Made by a program: the position numbers and the translations under genes. The notes below the pieces were generated by a model. It saw only the letters and a program-made list of their open reading frames with translations, did no database searches and was not told the DNA's origin. From contig OW386289.2 in NCBI GenBank assembly GCA_936432065.2, positions 31,822,655-31,886,654 of the forward strand: 64,000 nt of DNA, in the 5' to 3' direction. How positions within the stretch are numbered: position 1 is the first letter of the stretch; every line of letters starts with the position of its first letter. Positions 11,701 to 24,010 of this stretch are shown piece after piece. The stretch is from Rutpela maculata (taxonomy: Eukaryota; Arthropoda; Insecta; Coleoptera; Cerambycidae).

Positions 11701-13308
11701 AAAGCTTTATGGCAAACAGGAAAAAATCATGGGTAAGACCGCAAAGAAAAAGAGCAACCGTGGACACGTGTTTCGGACTCATTGGTCCTCATCAGCACGG
11801 TGTAGCTAAGTTGAAAGGATAGGCACAACTTAGGAATTGACACAAACGGTGACCACTGACAGGCAGCCAGTCGCACATTTGTGGCAAGAGTTAGAAGACC
11901 CCGGGTTTCCGGAGCGACAACTAACACACCACGGAGGCAACTATAGCTACCTGCGTGGAATCACTGGACCCAAGGAAGAATAAAAAAATAGGAGATGTTA
12001 GTGCGGACCAAAGCTTTATGGCAAACAGGAAAAAATCATGGGTAAGACCGCAAAGAAAAAGAGCAACCGTGGACACGTGTTTCGGACTCATTGGTCCTCA
12101 TCAGCACGGTGTAGCTAAGTTGAAAGGATAGGCACAACTTAGGAATTGACACAAACGGTGACCACTGACAGGCAGCCAGTCGCACATTTGTGGCAAGAGT
12201 TAGAAGACCCCGGGTTTCCGGAGCGACAACTAACACACCACGGAGGCAACTATAGCTACCTGCGTGGAATCACTGGACCCAAGGAAGAATAAAAAAATAG
12301 GAGATGTTAGTGCGGACCAAAGCTTTATGGCAAACAGGAAAAAATCATGGGTAAGACCGCAAAGAAAAAGAGCAACCGTGGACACGTGTTTCGGACTCAT
12401 TGGTCCTCATCAGCACGGTGTAGCTAAGTTGAAAGGATAGGCACAACTTAGGAATTGACACAAACGGTGACCACTGACAGGCAGCCAGTCGCACATTTGT
12501 GGCAAGAGTTAGAAGACCCCGGGTTTCCGGAGCGACAACTAACACACCACGGAGGCAACTATAGCTACCTGCGTGGAATCACTGGACCCAAGGAAGAATA
12601 AAAAAATAGGAGATGTTAGTGCGGACCAAAGCTTTATGGCAAACAGGAAAAAATCATGGGTAAGACCGCAAAGAAAAAGAGCAACCGTGGACACGTGTTT
12701 CGGACTCATTGGTCCTCATCAGCACGGTGTAGCTAAGTTGAAAGGATAGGCACAACTTAGGAATTGACACAAACGGTGACCACTGACAGGCAGCCAGTCG
12801 CACATTTGTGGCAAGAGTTAGAAGGCCCCGGGTTTCCGGAGCGACAACTAACACACCACGGAGGCAACTATAGCTACCTGCGTGGAATCACTGGACCCAA
12901 GGAAGAATAAAAAAATAGGAGATGTTAGTGCGGACCAAAGCTTTATGGCAAACAGGAAAAAATCATGGGTAAGACCGCAAAGAAAAAGAGCAACCGTGGA
13001 CACGTGTTTCGGACTCATTGGTCCTCATCAGCACGGTGTAGCTAAGTTGAAAGGATAGGCACAACTTAGGAATTGACACAAACGGTGACCACTGACAGGC
13101 AGCCAGTCGCACATTTGTGGCAAGAGTTAGAAGACCCCGGGTTTCCGGAGCGACAACTAACACACCACGGAGGCAACTATAGCTACCTGCGTGGAATCAC
13201 TGGACCCAAGGAAGAATAAAAAAATAGGAGATGTTAGTGCGGACCAAAGCTTTATGGCAAACAGGAAAAAATCATGGGTAAGACCGCAAAGAAAAAGAGC
13301 AACCGTGG

Positions 13309-13316
13309 ACACGTGT
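13309..13316. other. Head-to-head inversion point of the satellite
   Basis: Minus-orientation units end with ACACGTGT, and plus-orientation sequence begins with the overlapping GTGTCAATTCC. ACACGTGT is self-complementary and is the stem III/cleavage-site segment of the ribozyme. The switch therefore falls inside the ribozyme, with GTGT as junction microhomology. Confidence 0.93.
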
Positions 13317-13348
13317 CAATTCCTAAGTTGTGCCTATCCTTTCAACTT

Positions 13349-13404
13349 AGCTACACCGTGCTGATGAGGACCAATGAGTCCGAAAACACGTGTCCACGGT
13401 TGCT
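13349..13404 (+). ncRNA. Hammerhead ribozyme with an extra A in the core
   Basis: This first plus-strand unit after the inversion reads GAAAACACG where all others read GAAACACG. The insertion falls in the conserved GAAA/A15.1 region, so self-cleavage is probably impaired. All other elements are as in the consensus copies. Confidence 0.85.
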
Positions 13405-13658
13405 CTTTTTCTTTGCGGTCTTACCCATGATTTTTTCCTGTTTGCCATAAAGCTTTGGTCCGCACTAACATCTCCTATTTTTTTATTCTTCCTTGGGTCC
13501 AGTGATTCCACGCAGGTAGCTATAGTTGCCTCCGTGGTGTGTTAGTTGTCGCTCCGGAAACCCGGGGTCTTCTAACTCTTGCCACAAATGTGCGACTGGC
13601 TGCCTGTCAGTGGTCACCGTTTGTGTCAATTCCTAAGTTGTGCCTATCCTTTCAACTT

Positions 13659-13713
13659 AGCTACACCGTGCTGATGAGGACCAATGAGTCCGAAACACGT
13701 GTCCACGGTTGCT
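13659..13713 (+). ncRNA. Type I hammerhead ribozyme (first of 34 plus-strand copies)
   Basis: Identical 55-nt core and stems to the minus-strand copies. Copies start at 13659, 13967 and 14276, then at 309-bp steps apart from one 308-bp step (15512 to 15820), up to 23854-23908. The copy at 15820-15874 has G to A at 15829 and therefore one A-C mismatch in stem I. Cleavage between adjacent units would release 309-nt RNAs with 5' CACGGU and 3' GUC ends. Such RNAs are circularised in known hammerhead satellites and retrozymes; here that is inference. Confidence 0.95.
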
Positions 13714-16700
13714 CTTTTTCTTTGCGGTCTTACCCATGATTTTTTCCTGTTTGCCATAAAGCTTTGGTCCGCACTAACATCTCCTATTTTTTATTCTTCC
13801 TTGGGTCCAGTGATTCCACGCAGGTAGCTATAGTTGCCTCCGTGGTGTGTTAGTTGTCGCTCCGGAAACCCGGGGTCTTCTAACTCTTGCCACAAATGTG
13901 CGACTGGCTGCCTGTCAGTGGTCACCGTTTGTGTCAATTCCTAAGTTGTGCCTATCCTTTCAACTTAGCTACACCGTGCTGATGAGGACCAATGAGTCCG
14001 AAACACGTGTCCACGGTTGCTCTTTTTCTTTGCGGTCTTACCCATGATTTTTTCCTGTTTGCCATAAAGCTTTGGTCCGCACTAACATCTCCTATTTTTT
14101 TATTCTTCCTTGGGTCCAGTGATTCCACGCAGGTAGCTATAGTTGCCTCCGTGGTGTGTTAGTTGTCGCTCCGGAAACCCGGGGTCTTCTAACTCTTGCC
14201 ACAAATGTGCGACTGGCTGCCTGTCAGTGGTCACCGTTTGTGTCAATTCCTAAGTTGTGCCTATCCTTTCAACTTAGCTACACCGTGCTGATGAGGACCA
14301 ATGAGTCCGAAACACGTGTCCACGGTTGCTCTTTTTCTTTGCGGTCTTACCCATGATTTTTTCCTGTTTGCCATAAAGCTTTGGTCCGCACTAACATCTC
14401 CTATTTTTTTATTCTTCCTTGGGTCCAGTGATTCCACGCAGGTAGCTATAGTTGCCTCCGTGGTGTGTTAGTTGTCGCTCCGGAAACCCGGGGTCTTCTA
14501 ACTCTTGCCACAAATGTGCGACTGGCTGCCTGTCAGTGGTCACCGTTTGTGTCAATTCCTAAGTTGTGCCTATCCTTTCAACTTAGCTACACCGTGCTGA
14601 TGAGGACCAATGAGTCCGAAACACGTGTCCACGGTTGCTCTTTTTCTTTGCGGTCTTACCCATGATTTTTTCCTGTTTGCCATAAAGCTTTGGTCCGCAC
14701 TAACATCTCCTATTTTTTTATTCTTCCTTGGGTCCAGTGATTCCACGCAGGTAGCTATAGTTGCCTCCGTGGTGTGTTAGTTGTCGCTCCGGAAACCCGG
14801 GGTCTTCTAACTCTTGCCACAAATGTGCGACTGGCTGCCTGTCAGTGGTCACCGTTTGTGTCAATTCCTAAGTTGTGCCTATCCTTTCAACTTAGCTACA
14901 CCGTGCTGATGAGGACCAATGAGTCCGAAACACGTGTCCACGGTTGCTCTTTTTCTTTGCGGTCTTACCCATGATTTTTTCCTGTTTGCCATAAAGCTTT
15001 GGTCCGCACTAACATCTCCTATTTTTTTATTCTTCCTTGGGTCCAGTGATTCCACGCAGGTAGCTATAGTTGCCTCCGTGGTGTGTTAGTTGTCGCTCCG
15101 GAAACCCGGGGTCTTCTAACTCTTGCCACAAATGTGCGACTGGCTGCCTGTCAGTGGTCACCGTTTGTGTCAATTCCTAAGTTGTGCCTATCCTTTCAAC
15201 TTAGCTACACCGTGCTGATGAGGACCAATGAGTCCGAAACACGTGTCCACGGTTGCTCTTTTTCTTTGCGGTCTTACCCATGATTTTTTCCTGTTTGCCA
15301 TAAAGCTTTGGTCCGCACTAACATCTCCTATTTTTTTATTCTTCCTTGGGTCCAGTGATTCCACGCAGGTAGCTATAGTTGCCTCCGTGGTGTGTTAGTT
15401 GTCGCTCCGGAAACCCGGGGTCTTCTAACTCTTGCCACAAATGTGCGACTGGCTGCCTGTCAGTGGTCACCGTTTGTGTCAATTCCTAAGTTGTGCCTAT
15501 CCTTTCAACTTAGCTACACCGTGCTGATGAGGACCAATGAGTCCGAAACACGTGTCCACGGTTGCTCTTTTTCTTTGCGGTCTTACCCATGATTTTTTCC
15601 TGTTTGCCATAAAGCTTTGGTCCGCACTAACATCTCCTATTTTTTATTCTTCCTTGGGTCCAGTGATTCCACGCAGGTAGCTATAGTTGCCTCCGTGGTG
15701 TGTTAGTTGTCGCTCCGGAAACCCGGGGTCTTCTAACTCTTGCCACAAATGTGCGACTGGCTGCCTGTCAGTGGTCACCGTTTGTGTCAATTCCTAAGTT
15801 GTGCCTATCCTTTCAACTTAGCTACACCATGCTGATGAGGACCAATGAGTCCGAAACACGTGTCCACGGTTGCTCTTTTTCTTTGCGGTCTTACCCATGA
15901 TTTTTTCCTGTTTGCCATAAAGCTTTGGTCCGCACTAACATCTCCTATTTTTTTATTCTTCCTTGGGTCCAGTGATTCCACGCAGGTAGCTATAGTTGCC
16001 TCCGTGGTGTGTTAGTTGTCGCTCCGGAAACCCGGGGTCTTCTAACTCTTGCCACAAATGTGCGACTGGCTGCCTGTCAGTGGTCACCGTTTGTGTCAAT
16101 TCCTAAGTTGTGCCTATCCTTTCAACTTAGCTACACCGTGCTGATGAGGACCAATGAGTCCGAAACACGTGTCCACGGTTGCTCTTTTTCTTTGCGGTCT
16201 TACCCATGATTTTTTCCTGTTTGCCATAAAGCTTTGGTCCGCACTAACATCTCCTATTTTTTTATTCTTCCTTGGGTCCAGTGATTCCACGCAGGTAGCT
16301 ATAGTTGCCTCCGTGGTGTGTTAGTTGTCGCTCCGGAAACCCGGGGTCTTCTAACTCTTGCCACAAATGTGCGACTGGCTGCCTGTCAGTGGTCACCGTT
16401 TGTGTCAATTCCTAAGTTGTGCCTATCCTTTCAACTTAGCTACACCGTGCTGATGAGGACCAATGAGTCCGAAACACGTGTCCACGGTTGCTCTTTTTCT
16501 TTGCGGTCTTACCCATGATTTTTTCCTGTTTGCCATAAAGCTTTGGTCCGCACTAACATCTCCTATTTTTTTATTCTTCCTTGGGTCCAGTGATTCCACG
16601 CAGGTAGCTATAGTTGCCTCCGTGGTGTGTTAGTTGTCGCTCCGGAAACCCGGGGTCTTCTAACTCTTGCCACAAATGTGCGACTGGCTGCCTGTCAGTG

Positions 16701-19700
16701 GTCACCGTTTGTGTCAATTCCTAAGTTGTGCCTATCCTTTCAACTTAGCTACACCGTGCTGATGAGGACCAATGAGTCCGAAACACGTGTCCACGGTTGC
16801 TCTTTTTCTTTGCGGTCTTACCCATGATTTTTTCCTGTTTGCCATAAAGCTTTGGTCCGCACTAACATCTCCTATTTTTTTATTCTTCCTTGGGTCCAGT
16901 GATTCCACGCAGGTAGCTATAGTTGCCTCCGTGGTGTGTTAGTTGTCGCTCCGGAAACCCGGGGTCTTCTAACTCTTGCCACAAATGTGCGACTGGCTGC
17001 CTGTCAGTGGTCACCGTTTGTGTCAATTCCTAAGTTGTGCCTATCCTTTCAACTTAGCTACACCGTGCTGATGAGGACCAATGAGTCCGAAACACGTGTC
17101 CACGGTTGCTCTTTTTCTTTGCGGTCTTACCCATGATTTTTTCCTGTTTGCCATAAAGCTTTGGTCCGCACTAACATCTCCTATTTTTTTATTCTTCCTT
17201 GGGTCCAGTGATTCCACGCAGGTAGCTATAGTTGCCTCCGTGGTGTGTTAGTTGTCGCTCCGGAAACCCGGGGTCTTCTAACTCTTGCCACAAATGTGCG
17301 ACTGGCTGCCTGTCAGTGGTCACCGTTTGTGTCAATTCCTAAGTTGTGCCTATCCTTTCAACTTAGCTACACCGTGCTGATGAGGACCAATGAGTCCGAA
17401 ACACGTGTCCACGGTTGCTCTTTTTCTTTGCGGTCTTACCCATGATTTTTTCCTGTTTGCCATAAAGCTTTGGTCCGCACTAACATCTCCTATTTTTTTA
17501 TTCTTCCTTGGGTCCAGTGATTCCACGCAGGTAGCTATAGTTGCCTCCGTGGTGTGTTAGTTGTCGCTCCGGAAACCCGGGGTCTTCTAACTCTTGCCAC
17601 AAATGTGCGACTGGCTGCCTGTCAGTGGTCACCGTTTGTGTCAATTCCTAAGTTGTGCCTCTCCTTTCAACTTAGCTACACCGTGCTGATGAGGACCAAT
17701 GAGTCCGAAACACGTGTCCACGGTTGCTCTTTTTCTTTGCGGTCTTACCCATGATTTTTTCCTGTTTGCCATAAAGCTTTGGTCCGCACTAACATCTCCT
17801 ATTTTTTTATTCTTCCTTGGGTCCAGTGATTCCACGCAGGTAGCTATAGTTGCCTCCGTGGTGTGTTAGTTGTCGCTCCGGAAACCCGGGGTCTTCTAAC
17901 TCTTGCCACAAATGTGCGACTGGCTGCCTGTCAGTGGTCACCGTTTGTGTCAATTCCTAAGTTGTGCCTATCCTTTCAACTTAGCTACACCGTGCTGATG
18001 AGGACCAATGAGTCCGAAACACGTGTCCACGGTTGCTCTTTTTCTTTGCGGTCTTACCCATGATTTTTTCCTGTTTGCCATAAAGCTTTGGTCCGCACTA
18101 ACATCTCCTATTTTTTTATTCTTCCTTGGGTCCAGTGATTCCACGCAGGTAGCTATAGTTGCCTCCGTGGTGTGTTAGTTGTCGCTCCGGAAACCCGGGG
18201 TCTTCTAACTCTTGCCACAAATGTGCGACTGGCTGCCTGTCAGTGGTCACCGTTTGTGTCAATTCCTAAGTTGTGCCTATCCTTTCAACTTAGCTACACC
18301 GTGCTGATGAGGACCAATGAGTCCGAAACACGTGTCCACGGTTGCTCTTTTTCTTTGCGGTCTTACCCATGATTTTTTCCTGTTTGCCATAAAGCTTTGG
18401 TCCGCACTAACATCTCCTATTTTTTTATTCTTCCTTGGGTCCAGTGATTCCACGCAGGTAGCTATAGTTGCCTCCGTGGTGTGTTAGTTGTCGCTCCGGA
18501 AACCCGGGGTCTTCTAACTCTTGCCACAAATGTGCGACTGGCTGCCTGTCAGTGGTCACCGTTTGTGTCAATTCCTAAGTTGTGCCTATCCTTTCAACTT
18601 AGCTACACCGTGCTGATGAGGACCAATGAGTCCGAAACACGTGTCCACGGTTGCTCTTTTTCTTTGCGGTCTTACCCATGATTTTTTCCTGTTTGCCATA
18701 AAGCTTTGGTCCGCACTAACATCTCCTATTTTTTTATTCTTCCTTGGGTCCAGTGATTCCACGCAGGTAGCTATAGTTGCCTCCGTGGTGTGTTAGTTGT
18801 CGCTCCGGAAACCCGGGGCCTTCTAACTCTTGCCACAAATGTGCGACTGGCTGCCTGTCAGTGGTCACCGTTTGTGTCAATTCCTAAGTTGTGCCTATCC
18901 TTTCAACTTAGCTACACCGTGCTGATGAGGACCAATGAGTCCGAAACACGTGTCCACGGTTGCTCTTTTTCTTTGCGGTCTTACCCATGATTTTTTCCTG
19001 TTTGCCATAAAGCTTTGGTCCGCACTAACATCTCCTATTTTTTTATTCTTCCTTGGGTCCAGTGATTCCACGCAGGTAGCTATAGTTGCCTCCGTGGTGT
19101 GTTAGTTGTCGCTCCGGAAACCCGGGGTCTTCTAACTCTTGCCACAAATGTGCGACTGGCTGCCTGTCAGTGGTCACCGTTTGTGTCAATTCCTAAGTTG
19201 TGCCTATCCTTTCAACTTAGCTACACCGTGCTGATGAGGACCAATGAGTCCGAAACACGTGTCCACGGTTGCTCTTTTTCTTTGCGGTCTTACCCATGAT
19301 TTTTTCCTGTTTGCCATAAAGCTTTGGTCCGCACTAACATCTCCTATTTTTTTATTCTTCCTTGGGTCCAGTGATTCCACGCAGGTAGCTATAGTTGCCT
19401 CCGTGGTGTGTTAGTTGTCGCTCCGGAAACCCGGGGCCTTCTAACTCTTGCCACAAATGTGCGACTGGCTGCCTGTCAGTGGTCACCGTTTGTGTCAATT
19501 CCTAAGTTGTGCCTATCCTTTCAACTTAGCTACACCGTGCTGATGAGGACCAATGAGTCCGAAACACGTGTCCACGGTTGCTCTTTTTCTTTGCGGTCTT
19601 ACCCATGATTTTTTCCTGTTTGCCATAAAGCTTTGGTCCGCACTAACATCTCCTATTTTTTTATTCTTCCTTGGGTCCAGTGATTCCACGCAGGTAGCTA

Positions 19701-22700
19701 TAGTTGCCTCCGTGGTGTGTTAGTTGTCGCTCCGGAAACCCGGGGTCTTCTAACTCTTGCCACAAATGTGCGACTGGCTGCCTGTCAGTGGTCACCGTTT
19801 GTGTCAATTCCTAAGTTGTGCCTATCCTTTCAACTTAGCTACACCGTGCTGATGAGGACCAATGAGTCCGAAACACGTGTCCACGGTTGCTCTTTTTCTT
19901 TGCGGTCTTACCCATGATTTTTTCCTGTTTGCCATAAAGCTTTGGTCCGCACTAACATCTCCTATTTTTTTATTCTTCCTTGGGTCCAGTGATTCCACGC
20001 AGGTAGCTATAGTTGCCTCCGTGGTGTGTTAGTTGTCGCTCCGGAAACCCGGGGTCTTCTAACTCTTGCCACAAATGTGCGACTGGCTGCCTGTCAGTGG
20101 TCACCGTTTGTGTCAATTCCTAAGTTGTGCCTATCCTTTCAACTTAGCTACACCGTGCTGATGAGGACCAATGAGTCCGAAACACGTGTCCACGGTTGCT
20201 CTTTTTCTTTGCGGTCTTACCCATGATTTTTTCCTGTTTGCCATAAAGCTTTGGTCCGCACTAACATCTCCTATTTTTTTATTCTTCCTTGGGTCCAGTG
20301 ATTCCACGCAGGTAGCTATAGTTGCCTCCGTGGTGTGTTAGTTGTCGCTCCGGAAACCCGGGGTCTTCTAACTCTTGCCACAAATGTGCGACTGGCTGCC
20401 TGTCAGTGGTCACCGTTTGTGTCAATTCCTAAGTTGTGCCTATCCTTTCAACTTAGCTACACCGTGCTGATGAGGACCAATGAGTCCGAAACACGTGTCC
20501 ACGGTTGCTCTTTTTCTTTGCGGTCTTACCCATGATTTTTTCCTGTTTGCCATAAAGCTTTGGTCCGCACTAACATCTCCTATTTTTTTATTCTTCCTTG
20601 GGTCCAGTGATTCCACGCAGGTAGCTATAGTTGCCTCCGTGGTGTGTTAGTTGTCGCTCCGGAAACCCGGGGTCTTCTAACTCTTGCCACAAATGTGCGA
20701 CTGGCTGCCTGTCAGTGGTCACCGTTTGTGTCAATTCCTAAGTTGTGCCTATCCTTTCAACTTAGCTACACCGTGCTGATGAGGACCAATGAGTCCGAAA
20801 CACGTGTCCACGGTTGCTCTTTTTCTTTGCGGTCTTACCCATGATTTTTTCCTGTTTGCCATAAAGCTTTGGTCCGCACTAACATCTCCTATTTTTTTAT
20901 TCTTCCTTGGGTCCAGTGATTCCACGCAGGTAGCTATAGTTGCCTCCGTGGTGTGTTAGTTGTCGCTCCGGAAACCCGGGGTCTTCTAACTCTTGCCACA
21001 AATGTGCGACTGGCTGCCTGTCAGTGGTCACCGTTTGTGTCAATTCCTAAGTTGTGCCTATCCTTTCAACTTAGCTACACCGTGCTGATGAGGACCAATG
21101 AGTCCGAAACACGTGTCCACGGTTGCTCTTTTTCTTTGCGGTCTTACCCATGATTTTTTCCTGTTTGCCATAAAGCTTTGGTCCGCACTAACATCTCCTA
21201 TTTTTTTATTCTTCCTTGGGTCCAGTGATTCCACGCAGGTAGCTATAGTTGCCTCCGTGGTGTGTTAGTTGTCGCTCCGGAAACCCGGGGTCTTCTAACT
21301 CTTGCCACAAATGTGCGACTGGCTGCCTGTCAGTGGTCACCGTTTGTGTCAATTCCTAAGTTGTGCCTATCCTTTCAACTTAGCTACACCGTGCTGATGA
21401 GGACCAATGAGTCCGAAACACGTGTCCACGGTTGCTCTTTTTCTTTGCGGTCTTACCCATGATTTTTTCCTGTTTGCCATAAAGCTTTGGTCCGCACTAA
21501 CATCTCCTATTTTTTTATTCTTCCTTGGGTCCAGTGATTCCACGCAGGTAGCTATAGTTGCCTCCGTGGTGTGTTAGTTGTCGCTCCGGAAACCCGGGGT
21601 CTTCTAACTCTTGCCACAAATGTGCGACTGGCTGCCTGTCAGTGGTCACCGTTTGTGTCAATTCCTAAGTTGTGCCTATCCTTTCAACTTAGCTACACCG
21701 TGCTGATGAGGACCAATGAGTCCGAAACACGTGTCCACGGTTGCTCTTTTTCTTTGCGGTCTTACCCATGATTTTTTCCTGTTTGCCATAAAGCTTTGGT
21801 CCGCACTAACATCTCCTATTTTTTTATTCTTCCTTGGGTCCAGTGATTCCACGCAGGTAGCTATAGTTGCCTCCGTGGTGTGTTAGTTGTCGCTCCGGAA
21901 ACCCGGGGTCTTCTAACTCTTGCCACAAATGTGCGACTGGCTGCCTGTCAGTGGTCACCGTTTGTGTCAATTCCTAAGTTGTGCCTATCCTTTCAACTTA
22001 GCTACACCGTGCTGATGAGGACCAATGAGTCCGAAACACGTGTCCACGGTTGCTCTTTTTCTTTGCGGTCTTACCCATGATTTTTTCCTGTTTGCCATAA
22101 AGCTTTGGTCCGCACTAACATCTCCTATTTTTTTATTCTTCCTTGGGTCCAGTGATTCCACGCAGGTAGCTATAGTTGCCTCCGTGGTGTGTTAGTTGTC
22201 GCTCCGGAAACCCGGGGTCTTCTAACTCTTGCCACAAATGTGCGACTGGCTGCCTGTCAGTGGTCACCGTTTGTGTCAATTCCTAAGTTGTGCCTATCCT
22301 TTCAACTTAGCTACACCGTGCTGATGAGGACCAATGAGTCCGAAACACGTGTCCACGGTTGCTCTTTTTCTTTGCGGTCTTACCCATGATTTTTTCCTGT
22401 TTGCCATAAAGCTTTGGTCCGCACTAACATCTCCTATTTTTTTATTCTTCCTTGGGTCCAGTGATTCCACGCAGGTAGCTATAGTTGCCTCCGTGGTGTG
22501 TTAGTTGTCGCTCCGGAAACCCGGGGTCTTCTAACTCTTGCCACAAATGTGCGACTGGCTGCCTGTCAGTGGTCACCGTTTGTGTCAATTCCTAAGTTGT
22601 GCCTATCCTTTCAACTTAGCTACACCGTGCTGATGAGGACCAATGAGTCCGAAACACGTGTCCACGGTTGCTCTTTTTCTTTGCGGTCTTACCCATGATT

Positions 22701-23941
22701 TTTTCCTGTTTGCCATAAAGCTTTGGTCCGCACTAACATCTCCTATTTTTTTATTCTTCCTTGGGTCCAGTGATTCCACGCAGGTAGCTATAGTTGCCTC
22801 CGTGGTGTGTTAGTTGTCGCTCCGGAAACCCGGGGTCTTCTAACTCTTGCCACAAATGTGCGACTGGCTGCCTGTCAGTGGTCACCGTTTGTGTCAATTC
22901 CTAAGTTGTGCCTATCCTTTCAACTTAGCTACACCGTGCTGATGAGGACCAATGAGTCCGAAACACGTGTCCACGGTTGCTCTTTTTCTTTGCGGTCTTA
23001 CCCATGATTTTTTCCTGTTTGCCATAAAGCTTTGGTCCGCACTAACATCTCCTATTTTTTTATTCTTCCTTGGGTCCAGTGATTCCACGCAGGTAGCTAT
23101 AGTTGCCTCCGTGGTGTGTTAGTTGTCGCTCCGGAAACCCGGGGTCTTCTAACTCTTGCCACAAATGTGCGACTGGCTGCCTGTCAGTGGTCACCGTTTG
23201 TGTCAATTCCTAAGTTGTGCCTATCCTTTCAACTTAGCTACACCGTGCTGATGAGGACCAATGAGTCCGAAACACGTGTCCACGGTTGCTCTTTTTCTTT
23301 GCGGTCTTACCCATGATTTTTTCCTGTTTGCCATAAAGCTTTGGTCCGCACTAACATCTCCTATTTTTTTATTCTTCCTTGGGTCCAGTGATTCCACGCA
23401 GGTAGCTATAGTTGCCTCCGTGGTGTGTTAGTTGTCGCTCCGGAAACCCGGGGTCTTCTAACTCTTGCCACAAATGTGCGACTGGCTGCCTGTCAGTGGT
23501 CACCGTTTGTGTCAATTCCTAAGTTGTGCCTATCCTTTCAACTTAGCTACACCGTGCTGATGAGGACCAATGAGTCCGAAACACGTGTCCACGGTTGCTC
23601 TTTTTCTTTGCGGTCTTACCCATGATTTTTTCCTGTTTGCCATAAAGCTTTGGTCCGCACTAACATCTCCTATTTTTTTATTCTTCCTTGGGTCCAGTGA
23701 TTCCACGCAGGTAGCTATAGTTGCCTCCGTGGTGTGTTAGTTGTCGCTCCGGAAACCCGGGGTCTTCTAACTCTTGCCACAAATGTGCGACTGGCTGCCT
23801 GTCAGTGGTCACCGTTTGTGTCAATTCCTAAGTTGTGCCTATCCTTTCAACTTAGCTACACCGTGCTGATGAGGACCAATGAGTCCGAAACACGTGTCCA
23901 CGGTTGCTCTTTTTCTTTGCGGTCTTACCCATGATTTTTTC

Positions 23942-23945
<4 letters not shown>

Positions 23946-23997
<52 letters not shown>

Positions 23998-24010
23998 ACA
24001 TATATATATA
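23946..24010. repeat. (TA)n tract at the right edge of the satellite
   Basis: An almost pure TA repeat with a small interruption (TATGTATACATAT) joins the last truncated satellite unit to the right half of the split short repeat. A matching tract lies at the left edge. Confidence 0.95.

Larger units (their letters stand above)
8585..13316 (-). repeat. Hammerhead satellite array, minus-strand orientation
   Basis: About 15.3 units of a 309-bp tandem repeat. Ribozyme orientation is on the minus strand, and complete ribozymes recur every 309 bases from 8663-8717 to 12989-13043 (15 copies). Units are virtually identical; the only substitution I noticed is A to G at 12825. The array starts in a (TA)n tract and ends at the ACACGTGT palindrome at 13309-13316. 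Each unit also carries an accidental 66-codon frame, which I do not treat as a gene. Confidence 0.97.
13313..23945 (+). repeat. Hammerhead satellite array, plus-strand orientation
   Basis: About 34.4 units of the same 309-bp repeat, now with the ribozyme on the plus strand. Two units are 308 bp because a T-run is one base shorter (near 13788 and 15643). Observed substitutions are few: G to A at 15829, A to C at 17661, T to C at 18819 and 19437, and an extra A at about 13383-13386. The array breaks off within the unit after ATTTTTTCCTGT and passes into (TA)n. T-runs of five to seven in each unit make full-length RNA polymerase III transcription unlikely. Confidence 0.97.

Noticed and set aside
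8637..23934. A 66-codon frame starting MLVVAPETRG repeated in every satellite unit
   Set aside because: It overlaps the ribozyme; the portion VLMRTNESETRVHG is just the hammerhead core read as codons. It repeats because the DNA repeats, and there is no sign of protein-level constraint.
8585..23945. CRISPR array
   Set aside because: The whole 309-bp unit is repeated with no variable spacers, and the context is eukaryotic.
8585..23945. RNA polymerase III transcription unit (SINE-like) in the satellite
   Set aside because: No convincing A and B boxes, and T-runs of five to seven within each unit would terminate polymerase III.
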